Shown here: one piece after another, positions 1-7,827 of the stretch | Numbering within the stretch: the stretch's first letter is position 1 | How the letters are laid out: every line of letters starts with the position of its first letter | IMG/VR virus record: IMGVR_UViG_3300027797_000019 | Location: 33,024-97,023 of that record | Source of the DNA: a virus | Length of the DNA: 64,000 nucleotides | Reading direction: 5' to 3' (one strand) | Translations under genes and position numbers: made by a program | Notes under the pieces: model-generated | The model's database searches: none | Seen by the model: only the letters and a program-made list of their open reading frames with translations | What the model was told of the DNA's origin: nothing

Positions 1-1
1 T

Positions 2-1531
2 CAATCTGATCCACAGACACTTATCCAACTTTTACAACTTCTTATTGACAAAATATGTTCTTTAGAAGATCTTATTGATGGAGGTAATGGAGGTGGTAGT
101 GGTTCTGTGAATGTACAGCTTCCTCCTTGTCTTCGTTATACCAACAACGATGGTGACTTTATAGAATACTTAGAGCATACTGCATATAGCAGAAAACTTG
201 CTGCAGAGATATGCACGCTTATTGGAAACATTGCTTCTCATAATACACGTATTACAAATCTTGAAACACGTGTAACAACGTTGGAAAATGGTTCAGGCGG
301 TGGAGGTTCAACTTCTATTACAGTAACTCCACAGTGTACAGGTACTCCGGGTACTCCTACAACCATACAAAATGCTTTTTTGAATTTAGAAGACGAGTTT
401 TGTGATTTAAGAATCGCAACGGGTACAACTTCACAAATTCTTCAGGCACTTGCTAAACAATGTAATAATCTTGGAAGTCAATTCCAGTTATCTGGTAATG
501 GAGTAGCTGTAATGTCTCAGCTACCTGGTTGGGTTAATAATCCTACATCTGTTGCTGATACTATTAATAACATCTGGCTTACACTATGTGACATTAGAGA
601 TCGAGTTGATGATCTTGGTGTAGTAACATCAATTAAGTGTACTGACCTTATTATTGATTTCTTACTAACAGTTAACCAGCAAAGAACAAGTGCTTCACTA
701 ACGTTTGCAGGACTTTCAACAATACCAAGTGGCTTAACAGAGCAATTAGGAACAAGAGTTAGAATCGCTTGGAATAACGGTGCAAACTTTGTGGATGTTC
801 CATTTACTTTAGGAAATTTTGTATCTCCTGATGGTGGTCCATTTGAAATAAATCTTGCGTCATTAAATCCTAACGTTCCTACTGATAAAGACTTAACATT
901 TACAGTCACAACAACTTATACTGGTTCAGGTCTAACTTGTTCTAAAACTGCTATTAAAACCTCAACATTTACTTGTAATAAACCCACTGTTGGAACGGTT
1001 TCATTAGTACAAGCTACAGCTAGTAGTTTAGAAGTAGTTTGGGCAGAACCTACAACCGGAACTACACCAGTTATATCTTATACTGTAACTCTAAAAAATA
1101 ACTCTGGAACAATTACATATCAGACTGCACAGACAACTATAGGTCAGTACTTATTTAGCGGCTTAAATGCTTCTAGTTCTTATAGAGTAGACGTTGTAGT
1201 TAATTACGAGTGTGGTTCTTCAGCTGTAACAAGTGGATTGTTTAGTACTCTTTCCGGTGGTGGTACTACATATTACTATTATCAGGTAGAAAGATGTTGT
1301 GGTGCTAGCCCTACAATTTTGAATGTTAGAAGTAACAGCCAATTAACTGTTAATCAGGGTGTAAATATTTCAGGTTCAGCTAATGCCCCATACGCATGGC
1401 ATGTAATTGGGACATCTTCACAAATTGTTTCAGCTCCTGTAGTACTTGCTGTTCACCCAGATTGTGAAGCTGCAATTGATGATTTAGGAGATCCTTGTGA
1501 TGACGGTGGTGGTAATGGTGGTGTAGTTTAA
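2..1531 (+). CDS. Tail fibre/adhesin-like protein with fibronectin-III-like domain (5' truncated by window edge)
   Basis: The reading frame is open from the first bases of the window, so the GTG at 107 is probably internal and the true start lies upstream. From the N-terminus I see a glycine-rich linker, a short coiled coil (LETRVTTLEN), and a helical region with regularly spaced Cys. A beta-rich region follows that reads as a fibronectin type III domain (roughly residues 290-385 counted from the GTG: SLEVVW, then SYTVTLKN, then YRVDVVV). The C-terminus is Gly/Asp-rich. This composition is typical of tail-fibre or decoration proteins of Bacteroidota phages. It is followed within 22 bp by the thrombospondin-repeat gene on the same strand, so the two are probably co-transcribed. 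A role in receptor or surface-glycan binding is inferred. No enzyme motif is visible. Confidence 0.7.
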   Translation, partial: QSDPQTLIQLLQLLIDKICSLEDLIDGGNGGGSGSVNVQLPPCLRYTNNDGDFIEYLEHTAYSRKLAAEICTLIGNIASHNTRITNLETRVTTLENGSGGGGSTSITVTPQCTGTPGTPTTIQNAFLNLEDEFCDLRIATGTTSQILQALAKQCNNLGSQFQLSGNGVAVMSQLPGWVNNPTSVADTINNIWLTLCDIRDRVDDLGVVTSIKCTDLIIDFLLTVNQQRTSASLTFAGLSTIPSGLTEQLGTRVRIAWNNGANFVDVPFTLGNFVSPDGGPFEINLASLNPNVPTDKDLTFTVTTTYTGSGLTCSKTAIKTSTFTCNKPTVGTVSLVQATASSLEVVWAEPTTGTTPVISYTVTLKNNSGTITYQTAQTTIGQYLFSGLNASSSYRVDVVVNYECGSSAVTSGLFSTLSGGGTTYYYYQVERCCGASPTILNVRSNSQLTVNQGVNISGSANAPYAWHVIGTSSQIVSAPVVLAVHPDCEAAIDDLGDPCDDGGGNGGVV

Positions 1532-1553
1532 AAACATAAAACATTAGATAAAG

Positions 1554-2438
1554 ATGTACCCTAACGATTATTGTCAACCTTGTCAACAAACAGTACCTCC
1601 GGTTACTGTACCACCTCCTCCAGTATGTGCTGGGGAGCCGTGTGTTGAGTTATATAAAGATGATTGTGTTCTTTATACAGGACCCAATTTTCCATGCTTA
1701 AATGTTACAACAAATGAGCGTCTTGAAAGCGTTTTGATTAAAATCATGACAAAACTTTCTCAGTGCTGTTGTGATGGTACACCTCAACCTGTTGACTGTG
1801 TTGTATCAGAATGGAGTGCTTGGGGTGAATGCATTTGTCCAGATGAAGGCGCCGAAATAGAAATATGTACTCAAACAAGAACTAGAACAGTTATTACACC
1901 AGCATCTAATGGAGGCGATCCTTGTCCTTTACTTATTGAAATAAGAGAATGCTGCCAACCAGTAAACTGTGTAGTATCTCAATGGAGCGAATGGTCTAAC
2001 TGCGTTAATGGCATTCAAACAAGAACAAGAACAGTAGTTACTCCCGCCTCTTGTGGTGGTACTGCTTGTCCTCCACTAGTAGAGACAAGGTCATGTTGTA
2101 CTCCTGTAAACTGTGTTGTATCAGCATGGGGTCCTTGGTCAAATTGTGTTAGCGGAGTTAGAACTAGAACAAGAACTGTTGTTACACCAGCATCATGTGG
2201 TGGAACAGCTTGTCCTGCACTTACAGAAACTCAAGATTGTGATGGGGGTTTACCTGTAGATTGCGTAGTTTCAGATTGGAGTCCTTGGTCTAATTGTGTT
2301 AACGGTGAGCAGACAAGAACTAGAACTGTTGTAACACCTGCTGAAAACGGTGGAGCACCATGTCCAACTTTGATAGAAACAAGAGACTGTATAGGATGTA
2401 CAACACCAACAGGTCTTTCAGTACAAACTTTAGCTTAA
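1554..2438 (+). CDS. Cys-rich adhesin with four thrombospondin type-1 repeats
   Basis: The 294-residue protein starts with a Pro/Cys-rich segment (about residues 1-75). Four tandem repeats follow, each with the core WSxWxxC, then TRTRTVVTPA, a GG-x-x-CP motif and a closing Cys pair. This is the thrombospondin type-1 (TSR) pattern: a WxxW tryptophan ladder, an arginine layer and six cysteines. TSR domains are mainly known from animal and apicomplexan adhesins, where they bind glycosaminoglycans; here a phage host-surface or decoration role is inferred. The DNA repeat units begin at 1791, 1962, 2106 and 2256. The gene lies between two FN3-like genes in an apparent adhesin operon and has an A-rich leader with no Shine-Dalgarno sequence. 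The disulfides implied suggest folding outside a reducing cytoplasm. Confidence 0.8.
   Translation: MYPNDYCQPCQQTVPPVTVPPPPVCAGEPCVELYKDDCVLYTGPNFPCLNVTTNERLESVLIKIMTKLSQCCCDGTPQPVDCVVSEWSAWGECICPDEGAEIEICTQTRTRTVITPASNGGDPCPLLIEIRECCQPVNCVVSQWSEWSNCVNGIQTRTRTVVTPASCGGTACPPLVETRSCCTPVNCVVSAWGPWSNCVSGVRTRTRTVVTPASCGGTACPALTETQDCDGGLPVDCVVSDWSPWSNCVNGEQTRTRTVVTPAENGGAPCPTLIETRDCIGCTTPTGLSVQTLA
1791..2395 (+). repeat. Four tandem thrombospondin type-1 coding repeats
   Basis: Four diverged units start at 1791, 1962, 2106 and 2256, with spacings of 171, 144 and 150 bp. Each encodes V-[DN]-C-V-V-S-x-W followed by WxxC, an RTRTV strand and GG-x-x-CP. Unit 1 carries an extra insertion of about nine residues (CICPDEGAE region). 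Units 2-4 are closest to each other, consistent with recent tandem duplication. Confidence 0.8.
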
Positions 2439-2462
2439 ACATAAACATTAAATTATAAAAAC

Positions 2463-3005
2463 ATGCCATCATTTACTTTAAACTGGACCCCTGCGGGTGG
2501 TCAAACAACAACAGCACAACGTGTGCAAAGAAAATCAGGCGGAGGAGCTTTTGCAACAATTGCAACTCTTGGTACTGCAGCTAGTACGTACACAGATACT
2601 AGTGGTTCTGATAACATACTTTATACTTATCAGATTGTTAACGTATGTACTAATGGCGAAGTAGATTCAAGTGACGTTCTTATTTGTAATCCTACTTGTC
2701 CTACAGTTACAGAAGTAGTTAGTGGAACTGGTGTAGAACTTTCTTTCCCTTCACTTTCAGGTAATACTGTTTATACAGGTAATGTTACATTTAGTGGTGG
2801 TATTGCTGCTCAAGCAACTAGTGGCAACGCTAATGGTTTTGCTTTAGGATTTACTGGTGCTTATGGTACAACTTATACATATACTTACACAGTTTCTTGT
2901 GGGGGATTCCAAATTTCATGTTCTGATACAGTTGCTATTTCTAGCCAACCATGTTTGACACCAACTGAACTTTCAGTAATGAATGACGCGGGTTTTGACT
3001 CATAA
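2463..3005 (+). CDS. Small fibronectin-III-like structural protein
   Basis: The 180-residue protein begins with TLNWTPAGG and continues through a strand pattern (RVQRKSGG, then STYTDTS, then YTYQIVNVC) typical of an FN3 beta-sandwich over about residues 1-70. A second beta-rich, Ser/Thr/Gly-rich segment with scattered Cys follows. Its N-terminal domain is clearly paralogous to the next gene. It starts 24 bp after the TSR gene behind an A-rich leader. A role as a fibre-tip, head-decoration or tail adhesin component is inferred from composition and neighbours. Confidence 0.65.
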   Translation: MPSFTLNWTPAGGQTTTAQRVQRKSGGGAFATIATLGTAASTYTDTSGSDNILYTYQIVNVCTNGEVDSSDVLICNPTCPTVTEVVSGTGVELSFPSLSGNTVYTGNVTFSGGIAAQATSGNANGFALGFTGAYGTTYTYTYTVSCGGFQISCSDTVAISSQPCLTPTELSVMNDAGFDS

Positions 3006-3023
3006 GATAAAATTTAAAATATT

Positions 3024-3530
3024 ATGGCAACAGTAACATTAACATGGACACCAGCAGGAGGTGCTAACTCTACAAATCAAAGAATTTATAGAGGTTTAGA
3101 TCTTACTGTCTCTACACTGTTAGCAACTGTATCGCCTAGTGTAGCAACTTATACTGATTCAACCGCTCCTGATGGTGCAACTGTTTATTATCGAGTTGCT
3201 AATATCTGCAATAATGGTGGTCCAACTAATAGCACTGTAGTAAGTATAACTACACCCGGTGGCGGAGGTGGTGGCAGTACTGACCCTGTAGAATACTTTA
3301 ACGTTGGATGGGGTGGTGATACAAGTGCTGCATGCAGTATGGCTAATATTGGTGGTAATGTATTCTATACAACGTGTAGAACCGACGAGTTTGGTTCTGG
3401 ATGTCAATTGTATATTGATGGCTCTATGAGTGGACGTCTGCAAGGCTTTACGCATTTATTTGCTAATAACATGAACTGGCTTATTACTACCGAAGGTGTA
3501 GTTATTGGACCAGACGATACTCAGTGTTAA
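3024..3530 (+). CDS. FN3-like protein with Cys-containing C-terminal module
   Basis: The 168-residue protein has an N-terminal FN3-like domain (TLTWTPAGG to VYYRVANIC) paralogous to the gene before it. A poly-Gly hinge (about residues 89-94) follows, then a C-terminal module of about 75 residues with the pattern ACSM...VFYT...GCQLYIDG...WLITTEGVVIG. I recall similar terminal modules on other Bacteroidota-phage fibre or surface proteins, so it may be a shared attachment or tip domain. It is the last gene before the hairpin at 3585-3608, so it probably ends the adhesin transcript. Confidence 0.65.
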   Translation: MATVTLTWTPAGGANSTNQRIYRGLDLTVSTLLATVSPSVATYTDSTAPDGATVYYRVANICNNGGPTNSTVVSITTPGGGGGGSTDPVEYFNVGWGGDTSAACSMANIGGNVFYTTCRTDEFGSGCQLYIDGSMSGRLQGFTHLFANNMNWLITTEGVVIGPDDTQC

Positions 3531-3584
3531 GATAAAAAAATCATTGATCAGGTTTGTTGGTTTCTCCTGGCAGTGGTCTGTGAG

Positions 3585-3608
3585 ACCCCCGGTAGCAATA
3601 CTGGGGGT
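3585..3608 (+). terminator. Probable rho-independent terminator after the adhesin genes
   Basis: A 10-bp stem pairs ACCCCCGGTA (3585-3594) with TACTGGGGGT (3599-3608), with one G-T wobble and a GCAA tetraloop. It is followed by TTCTTGCTATTATTT. It lies 55 bp after the stop codon of the last adhesin gene and upstream of the next promoter-like region. Confidence 0.75.
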
Positions 3609-3639
3609 TCTTGCTATTATTTATAGTTAAAATCAATAC

Positions 3640-3673
3640 AAGTTCTACAAAAAGGTATATATTTGTAGAACTT
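3640..3673 (+). promoter_or_regulatory. Promoter-like region with a perfect 12-bp inverted repeat
   Basis: AAGTTCTACAAA (3640-3651) and TTTGTAGAACTT (3662-3673) form a perfect inverted repeat separated by 10 bp. TATATTTG (3658-3665), which fits the Bacteroidota -7 consensus TAnnTTTG, overlaps the spacer and the right arm. No good -33 TTTG is present at the expected distance. The start codon of the metallophosphoesterase gene follows at 3697. The half-site GTAGAAC recurs at other intergenic regions (59099, 59806, and 63789 in reverse). An operator overlapping a promoter is inferred. Confidence 0.55.
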
Positions 3674-3696
3674 ATCCATGAAAAACCCAATATAAT

Positions 3697-5028
3697 ATGA
3701 GTCTAATTTCATCTGTATATCAGAGTTTAAAACGCAAACGCTCTGATCAGGAGAAAGCTGAAAAGATAGGCATTCCCTTAAAAAAATACCTTGCATTAAA
3801 AGAGTTAATAGTTAATGCAATTAGTGAAATTTCTTCTGTAGTTGATAGTCACGTTGTTGATTATTTGCAAGGAAAGTTAGTTGATAAAGTTGAAGAAACA
3901 GCTCTCATTGGTCAATTAAATGAAGAGCTTGGTAAAATTGTCATTGATAAATCAAAGTCTGAAGGAGCTACTATTGTTGAACAGCACGTTGATCTGGAGA
4001 CCGGTACTACAAAAATTACCGGTCTTTTTGCTGCTGAGCCTAGAAGTTCTGAAGAAATAATAGAGCTACTTAATATTGATACACGAAAGTGGAAACTTTC
4101 GCAATACTGGAACAAAGAAAAAAGTGGGCGATGGTATGTGTCAGCACTTGTAAGTAAACTTCCAGAGGAGCAAGTTATACAAAGCACGTTTTTAGAGATT
4201 CTTCAAAATTATGAATTACCGGAAATTCAACCCCTCGACAAGAGTAACATCTTGCTCAATAAATCAGCAGAAGAAAAAGTCTGTGGAGTTTTCTCTCTTC
4301 AAGATCTTCACTTTGGAAAACCAGGAAACGAAAATCTCGGAGAAATTCTTGAAAACTGTGTAAAGTCCTTATTAACAAAGGCTTACAATACATACTACCT
4401 TGATGAAATAATTTTTGTAGTTGGTGGAGATGCTCTAAATATGGACACATTTAACGGTACAACCACAAAGGGGACTATTGTAGAAAATGGGGAAGGTCCT
4501 GTAGAAACCTACATTAAAGCTTTTGACTCTCTTATGCAAACAATTGGGACAATATCTCAATTTTGCAATAAGCTAAAAATAGTATACTTACCAGGTAATC
4601 ATGATAGATTGTCATCATTTCATCTGGTACATGCTTTACAGCAAGGTTTTAAAGATTGGTCAAATATTGATTTTGATAGCGCATATGCTGAAAGAAAAGT
4701 ACACCTATATGGTTTAAATATGTTCTGTTTTGAGCATGGTGATGTGACTACAAAAAACAATCCTTTGGTATATGCGACAGAATTTCCTATTGAATGGGGT
4801 TCTGCATCATTTAGAACTCTCTATGTTGGACATTATCACACAAAGAGGTCAAAGGAATACTTGACAGAAAACGAAGAAAACGGGTTTACAACTCGTCAAC
4901 TTCCAAGTTTGTCATCCTCAGATTATTATCATTACCACAATAAATGGACTGGTAATAAGCGCGCAGGAATTTTAGAACTGCACTGTGAGAAGAAAGGTAA
5001 AGTTTCAGAGTTTGTTTATACACTTTAA
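3697..5028 (+). CDS. Calcineurin-like metallophosphoesterase (SbcD/Mre11-type fold)
   Basis: The C-terminal half of this 443-residue protein carries the full motif set of the calcineurin-like phosphoesterase superfamily: DLH (D203, H205), GGDALNMD (D245), GNHD (N301-H302-D303), HGD (H347) and GHYH (H379, H381). These residues bind two metals and hydrolyse phosphodiesters or phosphomonoesters. Residues 1-190 are helical, with a basic start and no recognised motif; they may bind DNA or a partner. Members of this superfamily include DNA exonucleases (SbcD/Mre11), cyclic-nucleotide phosphodiesterases and phosphatases, and the sequence alone does not decide between them. The gene sits between adhesin genes and connector genes of a late structural cluster, so a DNA-processing role at packaging or ejection is possible. 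It has its own promoter-like region. Confidence 0.88.
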   Translation: MSLISSVYQSLKRKRSDQEKAEKIGIPLKKYLALKELIVNAISEISSVVDSHVVDYLQGKLVDKVEETALIGQLNEELGKIVIDKSKSEGATIVEQHVDLETGTTKITGLFAAEPRSSEEIIELLNIDTRKWKLSQYWNKEKSGRWYVSALVSKLPEEQVIQSTFLEILQNYELPEIQPLDKSNILLNKSAEEKVCGVFSLQDLHFGKPGNENLGEILENCVKSLLTKAYNTYYLDEIIFVVGGDALNMDTFNGTTTKGTIVENGEGPVETYIKAFDSLMQTIGTISQFCNKLKIVYLPGNHDRLSSFHLVHALQQGFKDWSNIDFDSAYAERKVHLYGLNMFCFEHGDVTTKNNPLVYATEFPIEWGSASFRTLYVGHYHTKRSKEYLTENEENGFTTRQLPSLSSSDYYHYHNKWTGNKRAGILELHCEKKGKVSEFVYTL

Positions 5029-5086
5029 TGGGTCAAAACCATGAAAGTATGGCAAAAATTTATTAAATTCTTATTGTAGGACGTGC

Positions 5087-5671
5087 ATGAAAGACGCTAA
5101 GAAACCAGACTTAAATGCACCGCGTTTTAGACCCTCTGTATTGGGTACTCTTAATAAGTCTGTAATCAGTCTTCTGAGAGATAAAATACACGGTTTGAAC
5201 AAGCTTAGCGATGTTGAGATTAAGAATATAATCTTAACATTTAATGAGCTATTGTGGAACACGGTGTTAGAAAATAGGGACGGTGTTGAGCTTCCAGAGC
5301 ATGTGGGCAACTTATTCATAGGAACCTGTAAACCTAAAATTCGTAAAAACGTAGACTTTAAAAAGTCACAGGATTATTTAAAGGTAATCCAACATCGTAA
5401 CTGGGAAAGTGATGATTATCTAGCAAAGATATTCTATACTAATCATGAAACTAGATATCGATTTAAAAATTACGAAGTATGGGGTTTTCAGGGGTCGCGG
5501 AGGTTTAAAAGAACACTTGGTAAAGTGTATCCTGAAAACTGGAAGCTGTATGTTCAAGTAGATCACACGCTTCAAGTTTCCAAGCTGTTTAGAAAAAACA
5601 GTTACAGAATCATGAAGGAAGCAGAAAATACCAAAAACCTAGAAAGTTATGATGAACTAGCACTTGACTAA
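5087..5671 (+). CDS. Conserved basic protein of the tail-connector cluster, function unknown
   Basis: This 194-residue, Lys/Arg-rich soluble protein has no membrane segment. An N-terminal stretch contains a phage-typical NxLLWNTVLENRDGVELPEHVG region, followed by basic, aromatic-rich sequence. It is the first of four or five short genes leading to the muzzle-like protein. From its place and size it may correspond to the conserved short structural gene that precedes the ring proteins in crAss-like phages, but I cannot show this from motifs. Basic composition also allows DNA or RNA binding. The ATG at 5087 is chosen because it gives the full open frame and lies 58 bp after the preceding gene. 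Confidence 0.6.
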   Translation: MKDAKKPDLNAPRFRPSVLGTLNKSVISLLRDKIHGLNKLSDVEIKNIILTFNELLWNTVLENRDGVELPEHVGNLFIGTCKPKIRKNVDFKKSQDYLKVIQHRNWESDDYLAKIFYTNHETRYRFKNYEVWGFQGSRRFKRTLGKVYPENWKLYVQVDHTLQVSKLFRKNSYRIMKEAENTKNLESYDELALD

Positions 5672-5696
5672 GCACGCTATTTAAAACATACAAGGG

Positions 5697-6371
5697 ATGG
5701 TAACTATTGGAGAAGTAATATCTAGGGTGCGTAATCAAGTTAAGTCGGTAAAGCAAGACGCTTTTTTAACCGACCGTTTTCTTCATTCCCTTATTCGCAA
5801 ATACGCAGCACTAATGATGCGACGTCAGGACAACCTGAATCGCATTATGAAATTTAACTCTGTATTTCAAGCTCTTTCTTTTGTTGAGCTTATTGAAATT
5901 GATAAGATTGAAGCACAATGTCATTGTGTTGAAAGTGGTTGCACATTTAAAAGAACAAAAGATAAAGTACCAGCTTTAATGCAGGGTTACTGGGGTCCTC
6001 TTATGAGGTCGGTTACAAGTATTGATATAAGTGAAGAACTTGTACCAACATTTCCGCACACATTTGAAAAGATTGCAAACCAAAAGACGTTTAAATACAA
6101 TAGGAAAAAATACTATTGGTATTTAGACGGGTATTTGTATTTCCCAAATCTAGAGTGGGATGCTATTAGAATTGAAGGTGTGTTTGAAGAAGACATTAGT
6201 AAATACAATTGCGATATTAAAGATGATTGTTTGTATATGCAGGATCGTGGATTTCATGTTCCTGAATTCCTTTTTGCAGAAATCGAACAGAATGTTGTAA
6301 GAGATCTCGCGGGAATGATTCAGATTCCTTCTGATATTATGCAAGACAACAGACACCTTGCTAGACAATAA
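5697..6371 (+). CDS. Candidate tail ring/connector protein (crAss-like, P22 gp4/T7 gp11-like role)
   Basis: The 224-residue protein begins with an EVISRVRNQVK helix and a TDRFLHSLIRKYAALMMRRQ helix, then a beta-rich middle with a Cys pair (CHCVESGC). It ends with a helix (FAEIEQNVVRDLAGM) and an IPSDIMQDNRH tail. The helix pair, middle Cys cluster and 'IPxD...DN' ending fit my memory of the ring/connector proteins located between portal and muzzle in crAss-like podoviruses. It starts 26 bp after the preceding gene and 12 bp before the next, inside a tight late operon. The role as a portal-to-tail adaptor is inferred. Confidence 0.6.
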   Translation: MVTIGEVISRVRNQVKSVKQDAFLTDRFLHSLIRKYAALMMRRQDNLNRIMKFNSVFQALSFVELIEIDKIEAQCHCVESGCTFKRTKDKVPALMQGYWGPLMRSVTSIDISEELVPTFPHTFEKIANQKTFKYNRKKYYWYLDGYLYFPNLEWDAIRIEGVFEEDISKYNCDIKDDCLYMQDRGFHVPEFLFAEIEQNVVRDLAGMIQIPSDIMQDNRHLARQ

Positions 6372-6382
6372 AACATTAAACG

Positions 6383-7477
6383 ATGCTTACGGAACTTCAA
6401 TATAGGACATTTGACGAGCTTCTGCAGAGCGTTGAGATTGACATGAAAGGTGTCGATAGTCAAGGTTATGTAGAACCACAAGAATTGCTTAAAGTAGCAA
6501 TTAAAGTCAACAGAGAATTAGGTTTAAAAATCAATCCTTCTAGACAGAAGTGTATTGAAATACATAAAGGAAAAGCCAGACTACCTGAAGATTTTAACGT
6601 GTTAAATTTTGCCTTGGTTTGCGAGTCAAGAAATGAGCATCCTATAGTTAGAAAAGAGAAGACTTACAACCAGGGTTTATTAGAGGGTGTTTTAATGGCA
6701 CAGAACATTCTTTCTAGAACAAGTGTTGATCAGTTTACGATTACAATGGATTTACAACCTAATGGTAATCTTATCAGTCATACTCTAAATACAATGGATG
6801 TAATTGTACAAGCACAATTACCTGATGGAACCCTAGCTTCATTTGATTTTTCTACACCAAGTACAGGTGAGATTATTTTAGACAATGATACAGCACAATT
6901 AATTACAGGTGTAAAGATTATCATTATTGGTAAAAAGTCAATTACAAATTTTGGTAGTCAACAACATACTAATCTTAATAATGACGACAATAATCCTTCA
7001 GTTACCTATATCTATAATAACGTAGTTAATACTTATAAAAGATTAGTACCAATTGAAATTAGACCCAGCAGAAAAATTATGAATGACTGCTGGAATCTTA
7101 CTGTAAAAAGTCATTACATAGGTTACTTAGAAAATGGATTTTTCCATGTCAATTTTGACGAGGGTACAATTTATCTAAATTATTCTTCTGTAATGGAGGA
7201 TGACGCGGGTAATCTTTTGGTTTTTGATCACCCTATTGTAAATGAATATTATGAATATGCACTAAAAGAGCGAATCTTTGAGAATATGTTTTTGAGTGGT
7301 GAGTCTTCAGTACAAAACAAATTGCAGTTTATATCTCAGAAATTGAGAATGTCAAGAAATAATGCATTTAGTTATGTAAATACTCCTGACTTTAATGAGT
7401 TGAAGCGCGTTTGGGAAATGAATAGAAAAGCGCAATACCACAACTACTACAACATGTTTAAGAGCAATATACGATGA
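6383..7477 (+). CDS. Candidate tail ring protein with N-terminal helical and C-terminal beta regions
   Basis: This 364-residue protein opens with YRTFDELLQSVEIDM, QGYVEPQELLKVAIKVNRELGLKI and then KARLPEDF. That arrangement resembles a family of conserved structural proteins next to the ring protein in crAss-like genomes. The middle (about residues 100-210) is beta-rich and Asn-rich, and the C-terminal part has aromatic residues and helices. Its stop codon overlaps the next start (ATGA at 7474-7477), implying translational coupling with the small peptidase gene. A tail-ring role is inferred from position and family resemblance. No catalytic motif is visible. Confidence 0.6.
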   Translation: MLTELQYRTFDELLQSVEIDMKGVDSQGYVEPQELLKVAIKVNRELGLKINPSRQKCIEIHKGKARLPEDFNVLNFALVCESRNEHPIVRKEKTYNQGLLEGVLMAQNILSRTSVDQFTITMDLQPNGNLISHTLNTMDVIVQAQLPDGTLASFDFSTPSTGEIILDNDTAQLITGVKIIIIGKKSITNFGSQQHTNLNNDDNNPSVTYIYNNVVNTYKRLVPIEIRPSRKIMNDCWNLTVKSHYIGYLENGFFHVNFDEGTIYLNYSSVMEDDAGNLLVFDHPIVNEYYEYALKERIFENMFLSGESSVQNKLQFISQKLRMSRNNAFSYVNTPDFNELKRVWEMNRKAQYHNYYNMFKSNIR

Positions 7478-7827
7478 GCATTATACAAAAAAAGATTAAG
7501 GTTGGTGTTTATGATGCCAATGTGGTTTTTATGGTAACTGACTCAATGGAGGAAGTTGCGATAAAAACATTTCGTAAAACAAAAGAAATCTGGTCTATTG
7601 AAGACGCAGACGGTTGTGTTTTTTATACAACAGGTTTGTACTATTTAGTGCTTCTACAAGAACAAATATCTCACAACCTTATAGCTCATGAAATATTTCA
7701 TCTTTCAACTCGGATATGCGAAGATAGATATATCGAAGATGAAGAAACAAAAGCTTGGTTAACAGGTTATCTTACTGAAAACATTTATAAGTTTTTAGAC
7801 AAAAAGAAAATTGAAATAAAGCTATGA
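7474..7827 (+). CDS. Small HExxH zinc metallopeptidase-like protein
   Basis: The 117-residue protein carries HEIFH (H72, E73, H76) and, 15 residues further on, EETKAWLTGY with E91 as a candidate third ligand. This is the pattern of gluzincin-type small phage peptidases. The zinc fold would be minimal, about 100 residues. The gene overlaps both neighbours by 4 bp (ATGA at each junction), so it is made with the ring and muzzle-like proteins. A role in processing a tail or cargo protein is a reasonable inference; its substrate is unknown. Confidence 0.65.
   Translation: MSIIQKKIKVGVYDANVVFMVTDSMEEVAIKTFRKTKEIWSIEDADGCVFYTTGLYYLVLLQEQISHNLIAHEIFHLSTRICEDRYIEDEETKAWLTGYLTENIYKFLDKKKIEIKL

Noticed and set aside
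107-109. GTG at 107 as the start of the first gene
   Set aside because: The frame is open from base 2 with plausible coding sequence, so the gene is cut by the window edge and the GTG is internal.
517-909. - strand frame opposite the first gene
   Set aside because: Shadow of the + strand adhesin; low-complexity translation without leader or conserved motif.
5041-5079. A 12-codon frame (ATG to TAG) between the metallophosphoesterase and the next gene
   Set aside because: Too short to support; no recognisable product or coupling.
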